Part shown: positions 1-7,276 of the stretch, piece after piece
Layout of the letters: the number at the start of each line of letters is the position of its first letter
Numbering within the stretch: position 1 is the first letter of the stretch
Assembly: GCA_003542655.1 (NCBI GenBank)
Contig: DPKF01000023.1
Coordinates: 1,816-15,916, forward strand
Direction of reading: 5' to 3'
Origin: Holosporales bacterium
GTDB taxonomy: Bacteria > Pseudomonadota > Alphaproteobacteria > Paracaedibacterales > UBA11393
Length of the DNA stretch: 14,101 nt
The notes under the pieces: model-generated
The model's input: only the letters and a program-made list of their open reading frames with translations
Database searches by the model: none
What the model was told of the DNA's origin: nothing
Position numbers and translations under genes: made by a program

Positions 1-413
1 CTTAATATTCTTGTTAAGTTTTCTTTAAGGTGTGAAAAATAGTCTGGATTGGTTGTGCATGCTTCTAATTGTTCTACAGCACTTAAATATCCTCCAGTTA
101 ATTCGCGGATTGTGCCCTTTAAAGCTCTTAAATCATGTTGGGTGGTCGTCCCAGGCATTCTCTTGCGTGCCATTACTGCTGGGGTAGGGGTTGCGCAAAA
201 AGAGCCTTTAAATCCCCTTATTGTATCCCCAAAGATCACTTCTAAGTTGGGAAATTTGCTTGCATCTTCATGTGTTTCAGTGCACGATGCTGCTGCTGGG
301 TGTGGCAGCACCAAAGCTGTAGGGGCTGCTGCAGCGGCTGTAGCAGCAAAAATTACTTGCACAGGTATGATGGCAATCAGTAAAAAAGATGCAATGATAT
401 TTTTGATTTTCAT
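1..413 (-). CDS. Secreted protein of unknown function, 3' end outside the window
   Basis: I do not recognise this family. The reading frame starts at the ATG at 413 and runs without a stop for 137 codons past the window start, so the C-terminus is missing. Residues 1-23 form a clear Sec signal peptide: basic MKIK, then a hydrophobic core, with cleavage likely near FAA/ATA. An alanine run at 24-30 and a Pro/Ala-rich linker follow to about residue 43. The mature part has three cysteines (44, 73, 119), which could form disulfides in the periplasm. A good Shine-Dalgarno, AAAGGA (complement of 425-430), sits 11 bases before the ATG, and promoter-like boxes lie upstream. The opposite strand has an open frame (49-423) without any of these marks, so I choose the minus strand. 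Role unknown; export is inferred from the signal peptide alone. Confidence 0.75.
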   Translation of the reverse strand, partial: MKIKNIIASFLLIAIIPVQVIFAATAAAAAPTALVLPHPAAASCTETHEDASKFPNLEVIFGDTIRGFKGSFCATPTPAVMARKRMPGTTTQHDLRALKGTIRELTGGYLSAVEQLEACTTNPDYFSHLKENLTRIL

Positions 414-444
414 GAGTAAATAAATCCTTTCTTCAACTGTTGAC

Positions 445-473
445 ATTTTAGAATAAATTATTAACCAAATCAA
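445..473 (-). promoter_or_regulatory. Candidate sigma-70 promoter of the secreted-protein gene
   Basis: On the minus strand a TTGATT -35 box (468-473) and a TAAAAT -10 box (445-450) are separated by exactly 17 bases. Transcription would start near 438, giving a leader of about 25 bases that contains the AAAGGA ribosome site. This is the better placed of two candidates for this gene. Confidence 0.45.
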
Positions 474-484
474 CAAAAAACTAA

Positions 485-512
485 AAAATATTTTATATGA
501 TTTCTCTGTCAA
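485..512 (-). promoter_or_regulatory. Second candidate promoter, perfect TTGACA -35
   Basis: On the minus strand a perfect TTGACA (507-512) is followed after 16 bases by TATTTT (485-490). It would act as an upstream, alternative promoter for the secreted-protein gene. The surrounding DNA is very AT-rich, so the -10 match could be chance. Confidence 0.35.
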
Positions 513-585
513 GCGAATTAATACTTCGTTAACGATATTTTTGTGATACTAGAGATGGTTACTCTTATTAGATAAGAACAATATC

Positions 586-1512
586 GTGAAAATTCCAGAT
601 TATACACAAAATTTTTTAAATGCCTTAAAACTTGAGCCAAATAGAAATGTTTTAAATACACCTATTCGGGATCTGCGCGAAGACACAGCAAAGGCTGTTG
701 CTATGTGTGGTGTTGCGCGTCAAGATGTATTTCATGTGGAAGATATTGATGTTGAATCAAGCAAGCATACCCATCCCATTAAGACACGTTTTTATTTACC
801 AACGGCAGATGCTAAAAAGCTGATTATATATATACATGGTGGAGGCTGGTGCCGTGGAAGCATTGAGACCTATGAGACGCATTTGCGTGATATGGCTAAT
901 CGCACAGGCATGGCAATACTATCGGTAGAATATGGTTTAGCGCCTGAACACCCTTTCCCAACAGGGGTATATGATGTTGTGGATGTGTATCTTTGGGTGA
1001 AAAAGACATTCCAAAACGATAGAAATTTTACATCTGTTTATTTGATGGGGGACAGTGGCGGCGGCAATATTGCGGCAGCCTGTATTTGTTCTTTAATAGA
1101 TAATCAACACCCCATTCCTGATGCTTATGTTGGTATTTATCCTTCGTTGGATTTTTCTCTCTCCCAAGCATCTTATATAACTTTTGGTGAAGGTTATTGT
1201 CTGACTAAAAGTTGTGTGCGTATGTATGTTGATCATTATGTTGTGGACCCTAAACATAAAAGCAATTATTTAGCGTCACCTATATTATACCCAAATTTGG
1301 ATAAATTCCCCCCTACGTATATATTAACGGCAGAGCTTGATCCCCTTGCAGATGAACAAACAGAATTTTGTGCAAAGTTAAAACAGGGTGGGGTAGAGGT
1401 GATACAAAAAATTGTACCCGGTGTGATTCACCCCTTTATGTTATTTGGAAAAATCTTTCCAGAAGTGCCAATTTGTATTGATTGGATTAAAGATCAGCTA
1501 GAGAAAGTGTAA
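586..1512 (+). CDS. Alpha/beta hydrolase, HSL-type (family IV) esterase/lipase
   Basis: Predicted carboxylesterase that hydrolyses short acyl esters; the natural substrate cannot be read from sequence. The 308-residue length is usual for the bacterial hormone-sensitive-lipase group. The oxyanion-hole motif HGGGW is at residues 84-88 and the nucleophile elbow GDSGGG at 155-160 (Ser157). The acid in ELDPLAD is Asp252 and the base in VIHPF is His282, so the Ser-Asp-His triad is complete and the enzyme should be active. There is no signal peptide, so it is probably cytoplasmic. The start is GTG at 586; the next in-frame Met is near residue 40 and would cut the N-terminal cap. The ribosome site is weak (AAGAA). 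The next gene begins five bases after the stop, so it is probably first in a run with the flagellar-like genes. That grouping suggests co-transcription, not a shared function. Confidence 0.88.
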   Translation: MKIPDYTQNFLNALKLEPNRNVLNTPIRDLREDTAKAVAMCGVARQDVFHVEDIDVESSKHTHPIKTRFYLPTADAKKLIIYIHGGGWCRGSIETYETHLRDMANRTGMAILSVEYGLAPEHPFPTGVYDVVDVYLWVKKTFQNDRNFTSVYLMGDSGGGNIAAACICSLIDNQHPIPDAYVGIYPSLDFSLSQASYITFGEGYCLTKSCVRMYVDHYVVDPKHKSNYLASPILYPNLDKFPPTYILTAELDPLADEQTEFCAKLKQGGVEVIQKIVPGVIHPFMLFGKIFPEVPICIDWIKDQLEKV

Positions 1513-1517
1513 GTATT

Positions 1518-2435
1518 ATGAAAAAACAATTGTTTATACTGTATTTTTTCAGCGTCCTTTCTGTGCCAAATGTATTGTGTATGGAGGCTGATAATCCATC
1601 ATCCCCTGTAAAAAAATCTGCTTTAAGTGACGTCGCAGCAACTGAGGGGCAATTATCTGTTCCTAAAAGAAACGATCCATTTAAAATGGCAAAAGAATAT
1701 CTTAGATGTGGGGCAGAAATAGCAGAGCATAACGCGGAGAAATTGGCTAGAATATATCCAGTTAGAAAGCATAACATGTTTGTTGAAGTTGCAAACAGGG
1801 GGTTTGGGGCAACTAGCAATACGCACCAAGGTAGTGAGAGGTCGAGCTTGCACCAAGAACGTATTTCTATTGAGGGAGAAGGTTTTTTTATTCTTACTTT
1901 GGAAGATGGATCAAAGGCCTATTCGCGGCATTGTACTTTGCAGGTAGATGATAGATTAAGATTAGTGCACTATGGTCATTGTTTGTATCCTCCTATTACA
2001 TTTTCTGAACAACCATTAAAAATTGAATGTAATTCTAGTGGCCATATTTCAACGAACAATGGTGAAAATAAGGAACGTATTGGGCAGCTGCTACTAGCAA
2101 AATTCTTAAAACCAGAGCATTTAATATATGATGGCGACGCAATGTATCGTCAAACAGACCAAGCGGGTGATATGTTAATAGGTTCTCCTGGCACGAATGG
2201 TATTGGGATTGTGCGCTTATCTTTTATAGATAATATTCCTCTCATAGAAATAGAAGAAGTGCCAGAAACGCACGCAAGTTATAAACAAATATGTGAGAGA
2301 CTGAAGGCAGAATCCGCTCTTGCAGCGGCATTGGATGATGGTCATCGCGGAATAGCACTGTTAGAATTAAAAATGAGATTGGCTGTTGCGCGTGCTAAAG
2401 AAGAATGTCTAGGCGTAGATGATGAACCTAGATAA
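1518..2435 (+). CDS. FlgG/FlgF-like rod protein with an N-terminal Sec-type signal peptide
   Basis: Divergent 305-residue protein related to the flagellar rod proteins FlgG/FlgF. Residues about 117-231 follow the FlgG core: GEGFFILTLEDG and AYSRH at 120-138, VDDRLRLV near 143-150, then IGQLLLAKFLKPEHL (188-202) and GSPGTNGIG (222-230). The last matches the FlgG pattern of G-x-PG-x-NG-x-G. Residues 232-263 (IDNIPLIEIEEVPE, then ASYKQI) could correspond to the FlgG C-terminal helix that usually reads SNVN-VEE and QRAYE. About 40 charged residues follow. The N-terminus is odd: MKKQLFILYFFSVLSVPNVL looks like a Sec signal peptide, whereas rod proteins normally leave through the flagellar type III route without one. 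There is no good lipobox before Cys21. The gene overlaps fliI by 17 bases, which supports a flagellar link. FlgG kinship is my reading of motifs; the exact role is unknown. Confidence 0.6.
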   Translation: MKKQLFILYFFSVLSVPNVLCMEADNPSSPVKKSALSDVAATEGQLSVPKRNDPFKMAKEYLRCGAEIAEHNAEKLARIYPVRKHNMFVEVANRGFGATSNTHQGSERSSLHQERISIEGEGFFILTLEDGSKAYSRHCTLQVDDRLRLVHYGHCLYPPITFSEQPLKIECNSSGHISTNNGENKERIGQLLLAKFLKPEHLIYDGDAMYRQTDQAGDMLIGSPGTNGIGIVRLSFIDNIPLIEIEEVPETHASYKQICERLKAESALAAALDDGHRGIALLELKMRLAVARAKEECLGVDDEPR

Positions 2436-3762
2436 TGCTTTACAAAAGATAGAGCCGATGCATGTCTACCAAATTTATGGGGAGGTGATATCTTTATCCG
2501 GGTTAAGTATATCTGTTTCTATGAATACCAGAAGCATAAGTGTTGGCACGCGTTGTTCTATTGAAGGTTTGGATGAACACTATATAGATGCTGAGGTTGT
2601 TGGTTTTTCAGGTAATACGGCCCAATTGATGGCCTTTGGTGATCTGAATCAAATAAGGCCAGGGTGTCGCGTTATTGTTCATGATGAAGAAGGCACTTAT
2701 CTTTATCCAGATAATTCTTGGTGTGGACGCATTATAAATGGACTTGGAAAAGCTTTTGATGAAAAGGGTCCGCTTAAAAAGGGTGAGATTCCAATACCAT
2801 TAAAAGCGTCTCCTCCACCGGCGCATAAACGTGCACTTGTTGACGAGCGTATAGATACAGGTATTCGTGCTATTAACACTTTCCTGACCATGTGTAAGGG
2901 GCAGCGTATGGGCATTTTTGCAGGGTCAGGCGTTGGTAAAACTATGCTACTTTCGATGATGATAAAATACGCAAAGTGTGACGTTGTTGTGATTGGCTTA
3001 ATTGGAGAGCGTGGTCGTGAATTGAATGATTTTATAGAAAAAGCAGTTGGGCAAGAAAATTTACAAAAATGCGTTTTGGTTGTATCAACGTCAGACGAAT
3101 CGGCATTAATGCGTAAACAAGCTGCTTATACTGCCATGACGGTTGCCGAATATTTTCGCAATCAAGGAAAATCGGTTCTTTGTGTTATGGATAGTGTGAC
3201 ACGTTTTGCGATGGCACAGCGTGAAATTGGTCTGTCTTGTGGCGAACCGCCTGCAAGTAAGGGCTATACCCCAAGTGTTTTTGCAGAACTTCCAAAACTG
3301 TTAGAGCGTGCAGGCCCAGGTCCTGTGCATGAGGGGCTGAAAACAGGCTATATTACTGCTGTTTTTACAGTGCTTGTGGATGGGGATGATCATAATGAGC
3401 CCATTGCAGACGCTGTTCGTGGTATTTTAGATGGTCATATTGTATTAGATCGTTCTATTGCAGCACGCAATCATTTTCCTGCAATTGATATATTAAATAG
3501 TATTTCGCGTACGGTTCCAGGCTGTCATTATGGAGCAGAACGCACCGTTGTCTCTAGAGCGCGTAGTATATTAGCCACCTATAATGATATGGCTGATATG
3601 ATTCGTATTGGTGCTTATAAAAAAGGATCCAGTAAAATTGTTGATGAGGCAGTAGATATTATAGATAATTTAAATACATTCACGTCTCAAAGCTTTGATG
3701 ATGGCGATACGCTTGCCTGTTCGTTTGATAAATTAGCTAAAGTTATTGGAGTTGATTTGTGA
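2419..3762 (+). CDS. fliI: Flagellar type III export ATPase FliI
   Basis: ATPase of the flagellar protein export apparatus. In the known family it forms a hexamer at the cytoplasmic base of the export gate and helps unfold and load rod, hook and filament subunits. The 447-residue length is normal. Walker A GSGVGKT is at 169-175, the GERGRE motif at 196-201, and Walker B VLCVMD at 253-258, followed by SVTRFAMAQREIG and the GEPPASKGYTPSVFAELPKLLERAG region. This last stretch separates FliI/SctN from F1-ATPase beta subunits. All key residues are intact. ATG codons at 2419 and 2422 both follow a TAGG element; I take the first. The gene overlaps the FlgG-like gene by 17 bases and the next gene by 4 bases (GTGA), so translation is probably coupled. 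A type III secretion ATPase (SctN) is the alternative, but the FlgG-like neighbour favours the flagellar reading. Confidence 0.95.
   Translation: MMNLDNALQKIEPMHVYQIYGEVISLSGLSISVSMNTRSISVGTRCSIEGLDEHYIDAEVVGFSGNTAQLMAFGDLNQIRPGCRVIVHDEEGTYLYPDNSWCGRIINGLGKAFDEKGPLKKGEIPIPLKASPPPAHKRALVDERIDTGIRAINTFLTMCKGQRMGIFAGSGVGKTMLLSMMIKYAKCDVVVIGLIGERGRELNDFIEKAVGQENLQKCVLVVSTSDESALMRKQAAYTAMTVAEYFRNQGKSVLCVMDSVTRFAMAQREIGLSCGEPPASKGYTPSVFAELPKLLERAGPGPVHEGLKTGYITAVFTVLVDGDDHNEPIADAVRGILDGHIVLDRSIAARNHFPAIDILNSISRTVPGCHYGAERTVVSRARSILATYNDMADMIRIGAYKKGSSKIVDEAVDIIDNLNTFTSQSFDDGDTLACSFDKLAKVIGVDL
3748..3751 (+). promoter_or_regulatory. Ribosome binding site GGAG inside the end of fliI
   Basis: GGAG lies seven bases before the GTG at 3759 and supports that start over the ATG at 3777, which has no comparable site. 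Confidence 0.6.
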
Positions 3763-4118
3763 TTGAGCAACTTTTCATGAGTATTAAACAATATGCATTT
3801 ATTTGGTTTTGTTGCTTTGTTATTTTTGTGCTTTCTAGTTTTCACATATATTCAGTGTATGAAGGTAATTTATGGTTTCATACCAGTGGAACCATAACCT
3901 ATGTGAAAGAAGTAAGTAATCATAATTTTTTGTATACGATAGAATATATGACCCAAACAGATGGTGCACAAAAGAAAGTAAGACTATTCAAGCACGATAT
4001 ATTACATCCTTTTAAGGGGCAGGAAGTGAAAATAAAATATAGAAAAAATAATATACAAGATTTTATTATCCTGAGTGTTATGAAATATATGCCGGAGACG
4101 ACGCAAGATAAGCTGTAA
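3759..4118 (+). CDS. Small single-pass membrane protein, DUF3592-like
   Basis: A 119-residue protein with one hydrophobic segment at about residues 10-31, followed by a mainly beta-strand domain. The pattern SGTITYV (43-49), a YTIEYMTQ strand (59-66) and a FKGQEVKIKYRKNN element (85-98) resembles DUF3592-type domains, in which a G-x-V strand is followed by a V-x-V-x-Y strand. That assignment is by eye and tentative. The start is GTG at 3759, overlapping the fliI stop by 4 bases with GGAG seven bases upstream. It sits where fliJ commonly follows fliI, but it is not a FliJ: there is no long coiled coil and there is a membrane anchor. It may be inserted in the inner membrane with the soluble domain outside the cytoplasm. 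Function unknown; tight coupling to fliI suggests co-expression. Confidence 0.75.
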   Translation: MIEQLFMSIKQYAFIWFCCFVIFVLSSFHIYSVYEGNLWFHTSGTITYVKEVSNHNFLYTIEYMTQTDGAQKKVRLFKHDILHPFKGQEVKIKYRKNNIQDFIILSVMKYMPETTQDKL

Positions 4119-4125
4119 TTTCGGC

Positions 4126-4154
4126 TTGCTAAAGAGAACGTTAAGTCTTAAACT
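4126..4154 (+). promoter_or_regulatory. Weak candidate promoter before ftsY
   Basis: TTGCTA (4126-4131) and TAAACT (4149-4154) are 17 bases apart in the only gap of note (66 bases) in this gene run. An AT-only dyad, TTAAGT-N5-ACTTAA at 4141-4157, overlaps the -10 box. It could separate ftsY-amn transcription from the fliI block, but the boxes are poor matches. Confidence 0.25.
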
Positions 4155-4184
4155 TAAAATGTTTCTATGTAATGGATAACTTTT

Positions 4185-5144
4185 ATGGGGCTATGGCATA
4201 AATTAAAAAATAGCTTAAGAAAATCATCAGATAAGATTTCTGAAAATTTAAACTTTGTTTTAACACATAGAAGATTAGATGAAGAAAGCTTGGATCAATT
4301 AGAAGAAACGATGATTATGGCTGATCTTGGCATCACAACGGCGCGCCATATCAGAGAGTCTTTAGCAAAAGAGAAATTAGATCAAGATATTTCAGAACTT
4401 GAATTGAGAGAATGGTTAGCGCAACGTTTAAGTGCAACCTTAGAACCTGTTGCAAAAATATTAGAAGCAGAACCGCATAATCCACATGTGATACTTGTTG
4501 TTGGTGTTAATGGTGCCGGAAAAACAACAACAGTTGCAAAAATTGCGCATTATTTTAAAAAGCAAGGAAAAACTGTTCATGTCGCTGCATGTGATACATT
4601 TAGGGCAGCAGCAAAAGAGCAGCTTGAAATTTGGTCTGAGCGCGCAGACTTTACGCTGTATAGTGCAAAAGAAGGTGCTGATTCTGCAGCTCTTGCTTAT
4701 GATGCTTTGGAGAAAGCAACGAAAGCCCATGCAGATATTTTGTTAATTGATACAGCAGGTAGATTGCATAATAAGAAAAACCTTATGGATGAAATGCAAA
4801 AAATTGTTCATGTTCTTAAAAAGAAGAATGAAAAAGTTCCGCATCATACACTTTTAGTTTTAGATGCAACAACGGGTCAAAATGCACTGCTTCAAACACA
4901 AGAGTTTTCTGATTCAGTCGCTGTAGATGGGCTTGTGATGACCAAATTAGATGGTACAGCAAAAGGTGGTATTGTGATTGCCATTGCTGATAAATATAAG
5001 CTTCCTATTTATTTTTTAAGTGTCGGAGAAAAATTAGAAGACCTTCATCCCTTTACAAGTATTGATTTTACACGTAATCTATTAGGTATAGAGGCTAATC
5101 AAGATAAGATATGTCCGATCGGACCCCTTTTAACAAACGTCTAA
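4185..5144 (+). CDS. ftsY: Signal recognition particle receptor FtsY
   Basis: SRP-type GTPase that docks ribosome-SRP complexes at the inner membrane for co-translational insertion. The 319-residue protein has the NG core with almost no acidic A domain, as in many alphaproteobacteria. The N-terminal amphipathic helix (MGLWHKLKNSLRKS) is the likely membrane-binding helix. The four-helix N domain spans about 10-85. The G domain has GVNGAGKTT (107-115), DTFRAAA (137-143, the insertion box), DTAGR (189-193), TKLDG (253-257) and the closing GGIVIAIADKYKLPI and GEKLEDLHPF segments. FlhF is less likely because the match runs through the whole FtsY NG pattern and the DTFRAAAKEQL box. The protein normally ends near FTRNLLGIE; here about 16 more residues run into the amn start region, giving a 34-base overlap. 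The ribosome site is a modest GGA eight bases before the ATG. Confidence 0.95.
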   Translation: MGLWHKLKNSLRKSSDKISENLNFVLTHRRLDEESLDQLEETMIMADLGITTARHIRESLAKEKLDQDISELELREWLAQRLSATLEPVAKILEAEPHNPHVILVVGVNGAGKTTTVAKIAHYFKKQGKTVHVAACDTFRAAAKEQLEIWSERADFTLYSAKEGADSAALAYDALEKATKAHADILLIDTAGRLHNKKNLMDEMQKIVHVLKKKNEKVPHHTLLVLDATTGQNALLQTQEFSDSVAVDGLVMTKLDGTAKGGIVIAIADKYKLPIYFLSVGEKLEDLHPFTSIDFTRNLLGIEANQDKICPIGPLLTNV

Positions 5145-6586
5145 TTAATGCGCGAAATTTTAACAATGCGCGCGATGCTGTCGATTATGTCCACACGCTT
5201 TATAATCAAGAAACAACAAAACTTGTTTCAGCATTTGACGCGATCGCGTCGAAGCAAAAACTAAAGGATATTGAAACAGCGCATTATCCAGCTATTGGAT
5301 TTGAAATTAATGCAGAAAATTTAAAAATTGATGGTCGTCAAAGTTATGGGTTGCTGCAAGAAGCTGGCCTGTATTATACAACCCTAACACGCCCTGATTT
5401 ATTTGATAGTTATTATCTAGAGCAATTAGACAGGCTTATTCAAAATCATGGAATAGAGGTGATGATTGGGGAGTCTGATTGGTCTATACCGCTTCCTTAT
5501 GTTGTGGATCAATCTGCTGTTTCATTAACACCAAAACAGATGCAGCGCATTAAGGAAGGTTTTGCGCTTCCAAACCTTAGTCGTATTGATGATACTGTGG
5601 CAAATGGTACATATCGTAAGGGGTTGCATTGGAAAGAATTTAAACCTCTGTCTTTGTTTACCGGGGAACGTGTTGATTATTCTTTGCAGCGTTTGCACCA
5701 TTATACGGGAACACTGCCAAAACATTTTCAAAGTTTTATACTGCTTACAAACTATCAGCGATATATGGATCCATTTATTGCTTACGCTAAAGATTTAATT
5801 GATAAAGATAATACTTATACAGCACTGATAGGGCCACAAAATCATTTAATTTATGGTGAAGATGTGCATGAAACATCAGAGGATGCGCCAACGCATTTGC
5901 CACAAATGCCAGCTTATCATTTAAAGCGAAAAGATGGACAGGGTATCTCCTTTATTAATATTGGCGTTGGTCCAAGTAACGCTAAAACAATTACAGATCA
6001 TTTAGCGGTTCTTCGCCCACACTGTTGGATTATGGTTGGTCATTGCGCAGGGCTTCGTGAAAGCCAGGAGCTTGGCGATTATGTTTTGGCACATGCCTAT
6101 GTTCGTGAAGATCGTGTTTTGGATAAGGTGATAGAGCCATGGGTTCAAATTCCTTCTATCGCAGAAGTGCAGATGGCCCTTCAAGACGCTGCATCTAGTG
6201 TGCAGAAAATTGGAAAAAATCAGATAAAAGAAAATTTGCGTACAGGAACAGTTTTAACCACAGATAACCGTAACTGGGAATTAGAATCCGTTGAGATGTA
6301 TGAGCGCATTCAACAGAGTAGGTCTATTGCTGTGGATATGGAATCCGCAACTATTGCAGCAAATGGATTTAGGTTTAGGGTACCTTATGGCACATTGTTG
6401 TGCGTATCTGATAAGCCAATTCATGGCGAAATAAAATTACAGGGTGTTGCGAATGAGTTTTATAAAAAACGTGTACTTCAGCACTTGCAGGTTGGGCTAG
6501 AGGCCATTAATTTGTTGCGTCTTGGTGGACCAGATCAGCTGCATTCTAGAAAGCTGCGCGGGTTTGATGAGCCCCCCTTTAGGTAA
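5111..6586 (+). CDS. amn: AMP nucleosidase
   Basis: Splits AMP to adenine and ribose 5-phosphate in the cytoplasm and so adjusts adenylate and purine salvage pools. The 491 residues are close to the E. coli enzyme, and the match runs over the full length. The N-terminal Amn domain contains TTLTRPDLF (90-98), IPLPYVVD (126-133) and RVDYSLQRLHHYTGT (187-201). The catalytic phosphorylase-like domain has INIGVGPSNAKTI (282-294), GHCAGLRESQ (310-319), TGTVLTTDNRNWEL, DMESAT (409-414) and VSDKPIHGE (432-440). Asp434 is the expected catalytic acid. The C-terminus KLRGFDEPPFR is nearly the E. coli ending. The ATG at 5111 lies within the end of ftsY in another frame and lacks a clear Shine-Dalgarno, so translational coupling is likely. 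An in-frame start after the overlap is not excluded, because the first 40 residues are poorly conserved in the family. Confidence 0.97.
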   Translation: MSDRTPFNKRLINARNFNNARDAVDYVHTLYNQETTKLVSAFDAIASKQKLKDIETAHYPAIGFEINAENLKIDGRQSYGLLQEAGLYYTTLTRPDLFDSYYLEQLDRLIQNHGIEVMIGESDWSIPLPYVVDQSAVSLTPKQMQRIKEGFALPNLSRIDDTVANGTYRKGLHWKEFKPLSLFTGERVDYSLQRLHHYTGTLPKHFQSFILLTNYQRYMDPFIAYAKDLIDKDNTYTALIGPQNHLIYGEDVHETSEDAPTHLPQMPAYHLKRKDGQGISFINIGVGPSNAKTITDHLAVLRPHCWIMVGHCAGLRESQELGDYVLAHAYVREDRVLDKVIEPWVQIPSIAEVQMALQDAASSVQKIGKNQIKENLRTGTVLTTDNRNWELESVEMYERIQQSRSIAVDMESATIAANGFRFRVPYGTLLCVSDKPIHGEIKLQGVANEFYKKRVLQHLQVGLEAINLLRLGGPDQLHSRKLRGFDEPPFR

Positions 6587-6624
6587 ACGACGTTTTATCG
6601 GCAACTAAAATAATAGCGGAAAAT

Positions 6625-6915
6625 ATGTATAAAATAATTTTAGGACTGTATGTTGTTTTTAATATAGTGCCCGTTTATAGTGCATCAGAGGGGGCAGATG
6701 ACCCAGCCACACAGCCAAAAATTCTATGCAGGCGTGATACATTTTCATCAGATAGTTGTAGCGAGCTCATGTTGGTGAGGCAAAATGCGTTTACCACTTT
6801 ACCAGGTCAACAATTTAATGAGGCATCACAAGAATCTTTGGCGTCTACCGTTCGTGTTGCCGAATTTTCTCAAAATTTTGAGGAAGAAGATGATGATTCA
6901 GATTCTGGTAGATAG
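6625..6915 (+). CDS. Small exported acidic protein of unknown function
   Basis: A 96-residue protein with no family that I recognise. Residues 1-19 look like a Sec signal peptide (MYKIILGLYVVFNIVPVYS) with cleavage before ASEG. The mature chain of about 77 residues has two cysteines (35 and 45), which could form one disulfide, and a strongly acidic end, EEEDDDSDS at 86-94. No domain or repeat is visible. The ATG follows GCGGAAA with a short spacing, and the gene lies 38 bases after amn, so it may be read from the same transcript. It converges on the iscA gene with only 16 bases between the stops. Export is inferred from the signal peptide alone. Confidence 0.65.
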   Translation: MYKIILGLYVVFNIVPVYSASEGADDPATQPKILCRRDTFSSDSCSELMLVRQNAFTTLPGQQFNEASQESLASTVRVAEFSQNFEEEDDDSDSGR

Positions 6916-6931
6916 TATGCGCGCTTTTTGA

Positions 6932-7276
6932 TTATACGTGGAAGGACTTGCCGCAACCGCAGCGCCCCTTTTCATTTGGGTTCTCAAAGGTAAAACCAGA
7001 TTTTATTTTATCCTCAGTAAAGTCCATAGTTGTTCCTAAGATAAACATAATCACTTTTGGGTCCAGTAATATATGGATACCATCCTGAACAATCTCTTCA
7101 TCAAATGGATTTTTGGCATCTGCATATTCAATAGCATAAGACAGCCCCGTACATCCCTTTGTTTTTAAGCCAATGCGGATGCCATAGGATGGTTTTTCGC
7201 GTGCCTCTAACAGCGCTTTGATGCGTTTTAGGGCGGCATCAGTAATATGAATAGGTGTATTTGTGGTGTGTGTCAT
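6932..7276 (-). CDS. iscA: A-type iron-sulfur carrier protein (IscA/HesB family)
   Basis: Receives or carries Fe-S clusters (or iron) between the IscU scaffold and client enzymes in the cytoplasm. The 114 residues cover the HesB/IscA fold with the three invariant cysteines: Cys42 in KTKGCTGLSY, and Cys106 and Cys108 in the terminal RCGCGKSF. The element LDPKVIMFILGTTMDF (71-86) also matches the family. It is last in the isc operon; its ATG overlaps the iscU stop by one base (TAATG) and has no strong ribosome site of its own, so it is probably translationally coupled. It is a few residues longer at the N-terminus than E. coli IscA. ErpA or SufA cannot be ruled out from sequence, but the operon position supports IscA. 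No hscB, hscA or fdx follows, unlike the gammaproteobacterial operon. Confidence 0.93.
   Translation of the reverse strand: MTHTTNTPIHITDAALKRIKALLEAREKPSYGIRIGLKTKGCTGLSYAIEYADAKNPFDEEIVQDGIHILLDPKVIMFILGTTMDFTEDKIKSGFTFENPNEKGRCGCGKSFHV

Noticed and set aside
49..423. Plus-strand open frame of 124 codons
   Set aside because: It lies opposite the minus-strand gene that has a signal peptide, a Shine-Dalgarno and promoter boxes; the plus-strand product has no such marks and looks like a shadow.
4141..4157. Dyad TTAAGT-N5-ACTTAA as a terminator before ftsY
   Set aside because: The stem is short and AT-rich and there is no following T-run; it overlaps promoter-like boxes.
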